This document shows positions 32,005 through 42,900 of a stretch of 64,000 bases of DNA, in pieces (the stretch's first letter is position 1; each line of letters starts with the position of its first letter). The notes beneath the pieces were generated by a model. The model made no database searches and was not told the origin of the DNA. It was given only the letters and a program-made list of their open reading frames with translations. The stretch lies in NCBI GenBank assembly GCA_965240325.2, contig OZ251254.1, forward strand, positions 310,001-374,000, given 5' to 3'. The translations under genes were made by a program, and so were the position numbers. Source of the stretch: Rebecca billardiae RCC1528. Its lineage: Eukaryota > Haptophyta.

Positions 32005-32577
32005 GTAGTGAGTTACCGCAGCTGTCTCAGATCGACATCAGTATCGTGCAAGTCAGAATGCAGTCGATCTCAGCAGAAGTGTCACTGCTGTCAGACGGGA
32101 CTCGGAGAGTCCGCGCGGCCGGGCGATGCTGTGAGCCCCAGTGCTTCGTAGTCTCAAATGACGGCTGCCAGTAGCAGTCGATCACGCGCACGACACTAAT
32201 AGCGGGCTCTGGCTCCGGTTGACCCCTGCCCCTGGGCGGCCCTGGCCCTGGGCCTGGCTCGTCCGCCCCCGACTGTCACGCCGCGCGGACCGGGACTGCC
32301 GGAGCACAACGTTGCCAACCGGGGGCGTATAACGTCGACGCCACGCCACGTAGTGCACGACGACGTCTCGCCCGGCCGCTGCTGGCACCGGGCCTGCCGA
32401 GGCCAGCCGCACAGCATGCTGGTTGCGGCTCACAAACTCTGAAACTCGCTGCCGAGTGCCGCTCCAGCGGCCCGCGCTGCGCGACCGGCCTGGCCCGCCG
32501 CGGCGGCGGTCGACGACGCCGATCAGCCGCACTGGCGGCGCGCGGCGCGGCGTGCATCTCTCTCGGATGCTCCGCCA
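32005..32577. other. Convergent intergenic region
   Basis: The 3' ends of two convergent genes face each other here. Nothing recognised. Confidence 0.6.
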
Positions 32578-34014
32578 TCAGATCGCCCCCGCGGCCTCTG
32601 CGCGCAGGATGCCCACGCGGAGCAGCGCGCGCGGGTCCTCGTCCTCAGCCGCAGCCCTACCCAGCAGGGCGGCGGCTGCGCGCGAGCGCTCGCGCCGCGC
32701 TCGCAGCGACCACGCGCCGGCCGCGCGCTTCGAGGCGGCGAGCGCGAGCGCGGCGAGCAGCATGCCCGCTGCGAACGCCACGCCCAGCGCGGCGCCCGAC
32801 CACGCCGCCGCCGCGCGCGCCGCGCCGCCCGGCCTTGCGGGCGCGGCGCGCGCGCGCGCCGCCAGCAGCAGCCAATCGTCGGAGCCCTCCGTGCCACCTG
32901 CCTCGTCCACGGTGCCGTTCGGTGGCACGTGCAGCAGGGTGAGCTTGGGGCGGTGCCCGCTCGGCCCGGTGGCCTTGAGCACGAGCGTGGACGGGCGGAT
33001 CAGCTCGGGCGCCTCGGCGCTCCACCGCCCCAGCCGCAGCGTGTACACGTGCCGAGGCCCCTCGGCGAGAACCTGCGCGTTGTAGATTTCGTCAATCGCG
33101 ACCTTGGCCGGCCGGAAGTCGAGCGAGAGCTCGGTGCCCTCGACCCACGGCGAGACCTCGACGGAGGCGGTGAAGCCCTGCGGGAAGGCGAAGCCCTCGT
33201 CGTACCGCAGCACCGTGTGCCCCGGCCCGCGCGGCTCGAGCGCGCCCGGCTGCAGCGCCGCGCAGCCGACGCTCATCTGCGGCGGCTGCGGTGTGCCATG
33301 GGCCATCCAAGTGAAGGAGTTGGGAGGCGTGCCCGCGGCGGAGTGCACGCTGCGGTTGTGCAGCACGACGATGTACGCCTGGCCCGACTTGCCCACGAGC
33401 ATGTCGAACGGCTTCACCTTGCTCCCGAACTCGTCGACCACGTCGCCGTTGAACAGGCGTTGGATCGCCACGTCGGTCCCGGTGTAGTTGAGCGCGACGA
33501 CCGCGCCGGGCGTCCAAGGCTCGACCTCGACCGAGCCCATGAAGCCGCCCATCGGCCCGGCGAACTTGGTCACCGTGACGTACGTGAGGTTCAGCGCCAC
33601 CACGCCCGTCGCGCTCGAGTTGTACGTGCCGAGCACGTGCTCCGAGAAGTTCTGCACCGGCGCGGCCGGCGGGACGAACGGCATGAATCCGGCGGGCGCG
33701 CCCGGCATGCCGCCGCCGGCGCCGCCGCCACCGCCGCCGGCGCCGCCGCCGGGCATCCACTTGGAGAAGGGGGAGTCCGCCGCGCCGCCCTTCTTCGCGC
33801 CGCCCTTCGCGCCCTCGCCGCCCTTCCCCTTGCCCTTGCCCTTGCCGCCGGGCATCCACTGAGCCCACGGCGACGCGGACGAATCGCCGCCGGTCGTGTC
33901 GCCGCCAGTTGCACCCGGCGGCCCGCCGCCGCCCTTGCCACCGGGCATGAAGTGGGCCCAGGGCGAGTCCGCGGCGAGCCCCGCGAGGATGAGCGCGCCG
34001 AGCGCCGCCACCAT
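32578..34014 (-). CDS. Type I membrane protein with SPW/MPGGKG repeats and a duplicated extracellular domain
   Basis: 478 residues from ATG 34014, no intron needed. Residues 1-15 are a signal peptide. Three imperfect repeats follow (SPWAHFMPGGKG, SPWAQWMPGGKG, SPFSKWMPGGGA), separated by Gly/Lys/Thr-rich linkers. Residues about 120-350 hold two related beta-rich units; the first contains GFMGSVEVEPWTPGAVVALN and the second GFTASVEVSPWVEGTELSLD at equivalent places, so an internal duplication is likely. N-glycosylation sequons (NFS, NSS, NLT, NYT, NRS, NGT) are frequent, which supports extracellular exposure. A hydrophobic helix (AALGVAFAAGMLLAALALAA, about residue 415) and a basic cytosolic tail end the protein. 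The unit recalls carbohydrate-binding modules in its GF-x-V-x-x-W pattern, but I cannot assign a family. Confidence 0.75.
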   Translation of the reverse strand: MVAALGALILAGLAADSPWAHFMPGGKGGGGPPGATGGDTTGGDSSASPWAQWMPGGKGKGKGKGGEGAKGGAKKGGAADSPFSKWMPGGGAGGGGGGAGGGMPGAPAGFMPFVPPAAPVQNFSEHVLGTYNSSATGVVALNLTYVTVTKFAGPMGGFMGSVEVEPWTPGAVVALNYTGTDVAIQRLFNGDVVDEFGSKVKPFDMLVGKSGQAYIVVLHNRSVHSAAGTPPNSFTWMAHGTPQPPQMSVGCAALQPGALEPRGPGHTVLRYDEGFAFPQGFTASVEVSPWVEGTELSLDFRPAKVAIDEIYNAQVLAEGPRHVYTLRLGRWSAEAPELIRPSTLVLKATGPSGHRPKLTLLHVPPNGTVDEAGGTEGSDDWLLLAARARAAPARPGGAARAAAAWSGAALGVAFAAGMLLAALALAASKRAAGAWSLRARRERSRAAAALLGRAAAEDEDPRALLRVGILRAEAAGAI

Positions 34015-34356
34015 CCGTGCGTGCGTGCGTGCGCGCTGAGGCAGGGATGTCGAGCGAAGACGTCTCCGGCCGACGCAAAAGCCGTTCGCTTCGGCGCGTG
34101 CAACAGCCGAAGGGAGTTGTTCGAAGGCGGAACAGCCGGTACTACTGTATGGGGGTAAAGTCGGTACAATTGACTACCGTACTTCAAGGTACAATACGCC
34201 TGTACACAAGCGTCGTCTGTTTCGCGTGAGCTTGGAAGCCGTTATCCCAAAGTATTGTCGTGGACGTGCCCTTTTGATTACGCAGGTCGCAGGCGTTCAG
34301 ACTTGACGCGCCCACGATGGCAGCGGCGCCCACGCGCTGAGCGCCCCACTCTCTCA
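34015..34356. promoter_or_regulatory. Divergent promoter region
   Basis: A 342-bp gap between the SPW-repeat gene (left, minus) and the SLOG gene (right, plus), locally less GC-rich at 34130-34280. It probably contains both promoters; no defined element is recognised. Confidence 0.4.
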
Positions 34357-37300
34357 ATGGCGCGCGCGAGCCAGGGCGCGTCCCTCTCGATCGGCGTGCC
34401 GCCCGCGACGCGCCGCCCTGTGATCGGCGTCGTCTGCGCCGAGTCCGACGACCCGTCCGCCGCGACCGACGCCGAGCGCGCCGCGCTGCGCGAGGTGGGC
34501 CAATGGGCGGCGGCCGTCGGCGCGCACATCGTCGCGGTCAGCGCGGGTCCGCTGGCACAGGAGGCGCTGCAGGCGTTCGTCCGCGTGATCGGCCGCCCGG
34601 GCCGCGCGCTCGGCGTGCTCACCCACGCCGAGACCATCGCGCGCCACGACGCGCGCCCGCGGCCGCACGACCTGACGATCGTGACTCACCTGGCGCAGGA
34701 CTCGGCCGACCAAGCGCGCGTGGCCGTGCTCACGGCGGACGCGGTGGTGGTGCTGCCCTCGGCGGTGGCGGCGCCGCCGCGCGCGCTCGAGCTCGCGTTC
34801 GAGTACGCGCGGCCCATCGCGCTCTACGCGCCGCACGGCTGCCCACAGCAGAATCAGGCGCCCCTTTCGCTCGCGGCTCGGGAGGAACTCGAAGCGGCGC
34901 GCGCGGCGGACGCGGCGGAGGCGGCGGCGGCGCTGGCGGAGCTGGACGAGCTCGCCGAGGGCGTCGAGGAGCCGCACGACGCCTCGCCGCGCGCCGCCGC
35001 CGCCGCCGACGACGAGCCGCCGGAGGCTGCCGCCGCGCTCGCCGCAGAACACATCGACAGCGCCGCGGCGCGCGCGGCCGAAGGCGCGGCGCGAGATCTC
35101 GATCTCGGCGCCGCGGTGGGCGCGGCGCGAGATCTCGATCTCGGTGCCGCGGTGGGCGCGACGGAGGTGTCGGAGTGGGCGGACGCGGAGGAGGGCGGCG
35201 AGGACGGCGAGGGGGCCGGCACGACCGTTACGACCGTTACGAGCGGTCTGGGCGGCGAGGGCGCCGAGGCGCCGCCGGGCGGCGGGATGCGGACACCGCC
35301 CAGCCGAAGCGACAGCAGCGCCGCCGCCTCTGACGCTTCCGGCGACGCGCGCGGAGGCTGCGCGAGCGCCGCCGCCGCCGCGGCGGCTGGCCGGTGGGGC
35401 GGCGGTGGGCGTGGCGTCGGCCTCGGCGCCACCGCCGACGCCGACGACGTCGCCGGCACATGGCCGGGCGGGCGCGGAGGCCTTGACGGCGGCGGCGCGG
35501 CCGCGCCGCCGCCGCCGCCGCGGCGCGGCTTGAGCGCGCTCGACGCGGACGCGCTGCACAGCGCGAGCTTCGTCAGCGCCACCGACGCGCTGCACAGCGC
35601 GAGCTTCGTCAGCGCCGCGTCCGGCTGCAGCGCGCTCAGCCAGCTCTCGTGCGCGCGCTCGCTGGCGTGGGGCGAGGGCGGCGGCGGCGGCCGTTACGAC
35701 CGTTACGACCGTTACGAGCGGTATGACCGTTACGGCCGGCCCGCCGGCGGCGGCTACGGCTCCGCGTCCTCTGCCGCGCCGGGCGCACGCCGGCCGCCGC
35801 CCCGACGCTCGCGCTCGCTCCCCGCCGCGCTCGGCGCCGCGTTCGCGCCCGGACCGCGCCGCGAGCCACCGGATTTGCTGGAGCTGCCGCGCGCGCGCAC
35901 CGCCGCGCGGCTGAGCGCGCTGCTGCTCGGCGACCGCGGCGGCGTGGACGTGGCGGAGAGCTGCGCGCGGCTGCGCGCGGAGGCGGTGCTCGCCGCCGAG
36001 CGCGACGACGGGGCGGGCCCGCAAACCGCGCAGTACGCCAACGAGACCGGTGCGTGCGCGAGCGTGCGCGTGTGTGCGTGTGTGCGTGTGTGCGCGTGCG
36101 CGCGTGCGCGCGCGTGTGTGCGTGCGTGCGTGTGCGCGTGTGTGTGCGTGCGTGGCGGCTGGCGGCTGGCGCGTGCAAGCGGGCGCGGCGCGCCGCCGAC
36201 CATGCCGTGCGTCCCACCCCCACCCTAACCCTAACCCTAACCAACCCTAAACCCACCCCAACCTTAACCCCCCAACCCTAACCCTAACCCTAACCCTAAC
36301 CAACCCTAAACCCTAAACCTAACCCCGCAGGCGCTGTGCGCATGCCAGCTGTCGGCGTCGGCGGCTCGTCGGAGCGCCGGCACGCGGAGCAGGCGGAGCC
36401 GCTCGGCGCGTGGCTCGCGCAGTGCGGCTGGCACCTGCTCACAGGCGGCGGGTCGGGCGTGATGGCGAGCGTGGCGATCGGGTACGCACGCGGCGGGCGC
36501 GGCATGTCCAACAGCCCCGGTACGCGCACCGCCGCCGCGCGCCGCGCGCCGCGCACCGCGCCGCCACCCGGCTCCGCGCACCCGGCTCCGCGCGCGGCGC
36601 GCCCAAGCCAGCTGCGCCGCCGCCGCGCGCGCGCGGGCCCGAGGCCTGACCCTGCCGCCGCGCGCCGCCACGCGCCGCCGCCGCACGCCTCGCATGCGCG
36701 CGGCCCCGCCCGCCGCCGCGCCGCGCCGCGCCGCGCGCGCACCCGCTCATCAGGTCTCTCTGTCGGCGTACTGCGCGCGCACTCCGCGGCGGAGCCCCAG
36801 CTCACTCGCCCGGGCTACCCCAACGAGTGGGTGGGCTTGCCCGTGCGCACGCCGCTGCCCGCGGCCGGCGGCTCGGCGGGGCGCGCGGACGGCTCGCGGC
36901 ATCACCTGACCGTGCTCTCGTCCGACGTGCTCGTGATTCTCCCCGGAGGGCCTTCTGCGCACGCGGAGCTCGCGCTGGCGAAACGGTACGGGCGGCCCGC
37001 ATGCGTATTCGCGCCGCATGGCTCGGCGCTCGTGGGCGCGCTGCGTGCGGACGGCTGCGGCGTGCCGCTGTGCACGACGCTGCCTGACGTGCGGAACTTT
37101 TGCCTCTCGGCGCTTCCGGCGTGGCTCAAGCCGAGGCCGCGCCCGCCGTCTCTCCGTGCGCTGATGGGCGCGGCGCTCGCAGCGCACCGCCTCGGCGCCG
37201 AGCCCGCCGCCGCGCTCGCGCGCGCGCGCACTGCGGGCGCGGGTGGCGGCGCGGGCGGTGGCGCCGCAGCCTGCGCCGGCGGAGGCGGCGCGGAGGGCGG

Positions 37301-38825
37301 CGCCGACACGGACGGCGGCGCGGCGCGGCCGCCGCACGCGACCACTCTCAGTCGAGGCTGTGCGTCGGCGCTCCCGAGCCTGGCCAGCCTAGCCCCCGCA
37401 GAGCTTTGGGCCAAGGCCGCCGCGGCAGTTGACTACGCACTCGGCCACGCGGCCGCGCCCGGCTATGGCGCCGCGGCGCCGCCGCCCGGCTATGGCGCCG
37501 CGGCGGCGGCGGCGAGTGCGGCGGGCGCGGCTGAGGCGGAGGCGGCGCAGCCGGGCGGCGCGCCTCCCGGCACGGCAGCGGCCGGATGGGCGCGGCCGCC
37601 GCGGCCGGCGGCGGCCAGTGCAGGGCGCCCCGTCACGTCCTCGGCCGCGGCAGCCGCCGGCGGCGGCGCGCGAGCGGGCGGCGGGCTGGTGCCGCGCTGC
37701 GCCGCTGACGACGCGCCGCCCACGGACGCCGCCGACTGCGCCGTGTGCTCCCCCGGCCGCACACTGCCAGCGCTACGCGCGGCTGATCGCGCTGGGGTGG
37801 GCCACCCGCCGCCGCCGCGCTCGAGCTCAACTTCCAGCCTGGCTGGTACGCACCCAGCCGCCTTGGCTCCCGGACTCCTGGCCTCCTCCGGCCGCCAAGG
37901 CGCCTTCAGTCAAGAGCAGCGCAGCGGCGGAGTCGGAAGCAGCGAGCTGGGCGGTGGCGAGCAAACGGGCGCGCGCCTCCAAGCGGCGCCCGCGCGCGCT
38001 GCGCCCGGCGAGCGGCCAGGCTCGGCCGCCGCCGCGCGCGCCGCAGCGGCAGCTGAGGTGCAGCTCGCCGCCGCGGTGGCGGCAACGGTGGCGGCGGCGA
38101 GCGCAGCGACTGATCTGCCGTCGCCGCCGCCCGGAGCCGCAGGCGCGCCACCGCGGCATGCGCGCGGCGCGGCCGACGCGGCCGAGGCGACGGGCAATGG
38201 CGCCGCATCGGCCGCGCCCTGCGGCGCGCCGTCGCCCATCCCACCACCGCCTCGGCCGCAGCCGCACGGCGCGCGGCTCGAGCCTCTCGGCGGCGCGGCC
38301 GCGGCCGGTGCGCAGCCCTCCGAAGCGCAGCTCGCCCGCCTGGCGCCGGCTGCGCCCCCCAGGGCCGCCGCCACTACGAGCGGCGCCGCGGCGCTCGCAC
38401 CCCTCCCGCGGCGCGGCGCCTCATGCGGCGTGCTGCTGCTCGGCGGCTCCAGGGGAGGTGCGACCTCCCTGGGGAGCTCGCGGTCGTACAGTGGGCACAG
38501 CCAGCAGGATGGAGGCGGCGGCAGCAGCAGCGGCCACTCAGCCGCCGCCGGCGGCGGCGGCGACCACCTCGTCGCGCCGCGCGGCCGGCACGCAGCGGCG
38601 GCCGCGGCGGCCGCGCGCGGCGGCCGCGGCGAGGGAACCTACATTCCCCGGCCCACCGTGCCACGCACGCCTGTGCCCATAGACAAGCGCGCGCCGATCC
38701 CGCCCGCGCGTGTCGGCAGCGTCGGCGGCGGCAGCGGGCCGCGTGCGCTGCGCAGGCGCGAGTCCGCGCCGCCAGCGCCGGTGGCGGTCAGGGCGCCGGA
38801 CGCCGGCATGGCGGCGTCGTCATGA
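34357..38825 (+). CDS. Double SLOG/LOG-like Rossmann protein with long low-complexity regions
   Basis: Three exons, 34357-36049, 36331-36519 and 36754-38825, give 1317 residues through GT-AG introns of 281 and 234 nt. The C-terminal module, joined from three exons, has VGVGGSSERRHAEQAEPLG, HLLTGGGSGVMASVAIGYA, GLSVGVLRAHS, GYPNEWVGLPVRTPL and VILPGGPSAHAELALAKRYG, the TIGR00725/LOG-type SLOG pattern of nucleotide-binding or nucleoside-5'-phosphate hydrolase folds. Residues 15-175 look like a second, diverged copy: VLTADAVVVLPSAVAAPPRA and FEYARPIALYAPHG match VLSSDVLVILPGGPSAHAEL and LAKRYGRPACVFAPHG, but the PGG motif is lost. Between them are Ala/Glu- and Arg/Tyr-rich repeats (GAARDLDL twice, YDRYDRYERYDRYGR). 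The ligand is unknown. The first in-frame codon upstream is TTG, so the ATG at 34357 is taken. Confidence 0.8.
35083..35154 (+). repeat. 36-bp in-frame tandem duplication in the SLOG gene
   Basis: Two copies encode GAARDLDLGAAV; each contains the palindrome-rich GAGATCTCGATCTC core. It keeps the reading frame. Confidence 0.8.
36221..36325 (+). repeat. Interstitial telomere-like (CCCTAA)n tract inside intron 1 of the SLOG gene
   Basis: About ten perfect CCCTAA units with degenerate variants (CCCTAAA, CCTTAA) end 5 nt before the 3' splice site CCGCAG at 36325-36330. The opposite strand reads TTAGGG. The upstream part of the same intron, 36050-36160, is a GTGC-rich tract. Confidence 0.93.
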
Positions 38826-39938
38826 GCTCAGCAGCTTGAGCTGGGCACCCCAGCGCGGGCGGCCCAGCAGCCGAGGCTGAGCAGACCCCCCTAACGTCGG
38901 CCGTCGTCGGATGACGCTCATCACATCCGAGACTGCGCCGGACACGACCGAAGTGGCGATGGCCCGACGGTGCTGACTCTGCGCGCGGCGCGGCGCCGCC
39001 CCGTGGTCGGAGTATCCGCTGAGTGAGTATACAGTAGCGCGGCACAGTGATGAGTCGCCGCGCCGGGCCGGATCGACTCACTCGACTGACGACTGATGGC
39101 AATGCTGCGAGCGCAGTAGTGCCAGTAATCACGGCGGCGCGCCACTCCGCGCCGCGGCCCTCCGCGGGTCGGCGGGACCGCCCGCCGGGTGGCCGCGGCC
39201 GCTGCCGCCTACTCGGAGTACCTGAGGGCCTGAGGCTGAATGCTGATCGGTAGACGGTAGTACGCTAAGTGATGTATGCAGTGTAACAGTCCGTGATGCT
39301 CAGACTGCAACTGTCTACTATACTCATTGACCCGCAGCGCGGGAGTCCGAGCGAGAGTGGCCGCGGCGGGCGTCTGACTCTGTGGCCGCGGCCCGCCGGC
39401 CCGCGGCCGGCGCGGACCGCGACCGCGTCACCGACGCGGAGACGGAGTCCGGTAGTAGTGATGTAGCCGCCGCAGTCGCGGGACCGCGGGTCTATAGTCA
39501 TCATGTATATATATATATATATATAGTACGACATATAGCCATAGGCGGCGGTTACATCGCCCGGTCCGCCCGTCCGCTCGTAGTCACGTACTACTCCGCG
39601 CGTGTTAGTGGTCATCATGGCATTCACGTTCGATCAACTCGCCGAGTCACCAGTCACCGCCAATCGGAACTGCTAGTATGTAGCGCGCAGTAGTCGTAGC
39701 AGGCTATATATATATATATACTTCGTCAGCAGCAGTGCTGCTCACGCTGCGGCTGCGGCCTGTTCAGTCGGCGCCGCGCGCGTGTTGCAGACTGATCATG
39801 ATCAGTAACTACCCGGCGGCGGGACCGCGCAGCGCCGCCGCGCCTGCGCCCACCGTGCTGGGTTCGCCTTTCATCCATCGGGCCACGCCCTTGGCATGCG
39901 CGCCTGCAGGAGAGTCCGCGCACGTGACACGACGCGGC
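38826..39938. other. Convergent intergenic region with TA repeats
   Basis: Short TA runs occur at about 39503-39526 and 39705-39720. No gene or RNA is recognised. Confidence 0.6.
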
Positions 39939-42900
39939 TCAGACTGCGTCTGCGGGGTCCGCGCGCGCAGCCGTCTCCGTGCGCTGAGGGACGGTCTCGG
40001 CGCCGTCCCTCAGCGGGACCGTCCCGCGCAGCGTCTGCGTCGGGGGCGAGGGGACGGTGGACGGAGCGTTGGAGTCCTCTGCGGCGAGGATCGGCGCCGC
40101 CGCCTGCACCGCGCGGACGTGCGCGCCCAGCGCGGCGATCCCCGTCGAATCCTTGCCCAGGCACTCGTCCAAGCCCGCTTCGAGGAACGCAGCCACCTCT
40201 GGCGCGCCGGGCGGGTCGCCGGTGAGCCCGACGACGAGGCCGGTGTAGCCTGTGCGCCGGAGCTCGCGCACGGCGGCGGTGCCCGTCATCTCGGGCATCT
40301 GGACGGGGGGCGGCCGTTGGGCGGGGGGCGGGGCGAGGCGTGAACGGCGACGCGCGCCACGCGCAGCGGGGCAGCCATGCGTGTCGCGCAGCGGGGCAGC
40401 ACGACGTGCTGCAAACCACACAGCAACAAGTCCGGTGGGCAGGCGCCGCGGGCTGCCAAAAGTCCGGGGGCAAAAGTCCGGGGGCAGTCGCACCTGATTG
40501 TCCAGCACGATCAGGTCGAAGGGCCCGCGCTCGCGCACCGCCTCGACCGCCTCGCGCCCGTTGACGACCTGCTCGAACTCGACGCCCGCCTTCTTGAAGA
40601 CGCGCAGAGCGATGGCTGCGCGGGCACACACGCGAGGAGGAGCGAGGCGCGAGGCAGGCGCGCGCGCGCGTGAGCAACGGCACGAGAGCGCGATGATCCG
40701 AAGGCGCGCCGCGCCGCGCTGTGCGCCTTCGGATCGTCGTCGCGTGAGGCGCGGTGCGCGCACTCTTCTGCAGCACGCGGTCGTCCTCGGCATGCAGCAC
40801 GCGCGCGCGCCCGCGGCTCAGCAGCTGCTTCTCCGAGTCGGGGTGCGCCGCGCCGCCCGTGCGCGCGCCGCCGCCGAGCGGGCTCGGCAGCCACGAGCCC
40901 GAGGTGCGCGCGGCGCGCGCCGGCGGCTGAGGGCTGTGCTTGCGCATGATCGTCGGTGATGCGCGGAGTGCGCACGCGGCGGCGGCGGCGGCGGCGGTGG
41001 CGAGCGCGAGCTTCGGCGACGCGGGGCACGCCGGGGGCGCCTGGTTGATCGACTCGAACGCCGCCGCGTGCGACGACGAGGCCGCGGGCGACGCGCGCGC
41101 ACTGGCGGCTGGCTCGGCCGCGCCGAGCGCGCGCGCGGCACCGCCGTCGGCAGGCGTGTGCGTCGGCGGCGAGGCGAGCGCGGGCGCGGCGGGCGCGGCG
41201 ACGGCGCCGCCGTCCACGCGCCACGCGAGGCAGTTCACGCGCATCTCGAACGTCGTCCCCTTCCCCTCGCCCTCCGAGCTGATTCGCAGCACAGACCCGT
41301 GGTGCAACTTGAGTAGCTGCCGGGTAATACTCAGACCAAGTCCGGTGCCGCCGTTCCCCTGCAGCTGTCCCTTGCCTACCTGCGCGAAGACGTCCCCGCG
41401 CTGGAGCACTTTCAGCTCGGCCGGCGTGAGCCCGTGGCCCGTGTCGTGCACGCTCACGCTCAGCCGCACCCACTCCGCCGCCGCGCCGCCGGCCGAGGCC
41501 GCCGCGGCCGCGGCCGCGGCCGCCACGTCACGCTCCGCCGCGGCGGCGGCGCCGTCGCTTGAAGTGGCCGTTGTGAGCTCGGGGGTGGCGTGGGGCGTGG
41601 CGGTGGAGACGCCGCTGGAGACGCCGGTGGAGCGGCGCCGGCCGAGGCCCGGGCCGAGCAGCGTCTTCGGCTGGCCCATCCGCCCGCCCTCGGCGCCGTC
41701 CGAGCCCGGCGCGGCGCGGGGCGTGGCCGCGGCCGCGGCGGCCGCCGCCGCGGGCATTGGCGGGGCGGATAGCTCAGGCTTGTGTGCGCACAGCCTGCAG
41801 CGCAGCGTCACGGAGCCGCCCGCGTCGGTGAACTTGGCCGCGTTCGACAGCCCGTTGTTCAGGCACTGCTGCAGCCGGCGCAGGTCGCCCACCAGCCGCA
41901 GCCCCGCCAGGTCCGCCGGGATCGGCTCAGCACTCAGCCGCACGCCCTTCCGCTGCGCCGCGGCGCTGAAAGTGGCGAGCCCGGCGTCCAGGAGGTCCCT
42001 CGGGGAGAAGGGCGCCGGGACGAGGACGAGCCGTCCCGAGTCGATCCGTTCGTCTGCGCCGCGCGCGGGGGCGCGGCGGGGAGGGAGCGGCGCGCGTGAG
42101 CGGCGGCGCGGCGGCGCAGAGCGGGCGCCGCCGCCGCGTCCGGTGCAGTGTGTGTGTGCGCGACCGCGCGCGTGCACACCGCCGAGCACGGCCGACACCA
42201 CCCCTCCCCTCCCGCCCCACGCGCGCGGCACGCGCGCGTTGAGGCGCTGCCCTCCCGCCACCCCCGCGATGCACCAACCCCTCCGAGCGCGGCGCGCGGC
42301 GCGCGCGCACAGTCGAGCACGCCAGAGGCGATGCCCTCCCGCCCTCCCCGCGATGCACCAACCCCTCCGAGCGCGGCGGCGCGGCGCGCGCGCGCGCGCG
42401 CACAGTCAAGCATGTCAGAGACGATGCCCTCCATTAGCTCCGAGCACAGCTCGAGGGTGGCGATGGAGGCGGTGACGCCCTCGTCGGAGAGCGGCGTGGC
42501 GCCGTCCATCTCGCGCATCAGCGCGGCCGTGTTCGCGATCGAGAGCAGCGGCGAGCGCAGGTCGTGCATCGCGATTCGAATCAGCTTCGAACGCGCTTCT
42601 TTCCCGGCCTGCTCCTTAGCGAGTGCGACGCGCGCCTGCGCGCGCTCGTGCGCCTGCTTGAAGCGGCCGCGGATGGAGGCCTGGACGCGCGCGTGGAAGA
42701 GGGAGTGCGCGCGGTCGATGGCGTACACGTGCCGCCGCGCCGCGCCGCCGAAGCACGCGGCGAGCAGCAGCAGCGCCTGCGCCGCCAGCACCGCCGGCAG
42801 CTGCTGCGCGCTCGCGCCGAGCAGCGCGTCAGTTACGAACACGGCCGCGGTGGCCCCGTGGCAGGCGAGCACGACGGCGTAGCGGCCCGGGCGGAGCGGG

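Noticed and set aside
36050-36330. True chromosome end at the telomere-like tract
   Set aside because: Coding sequence of the same SLOG domain continues in frame on both sides, and the array is short and degenerate.
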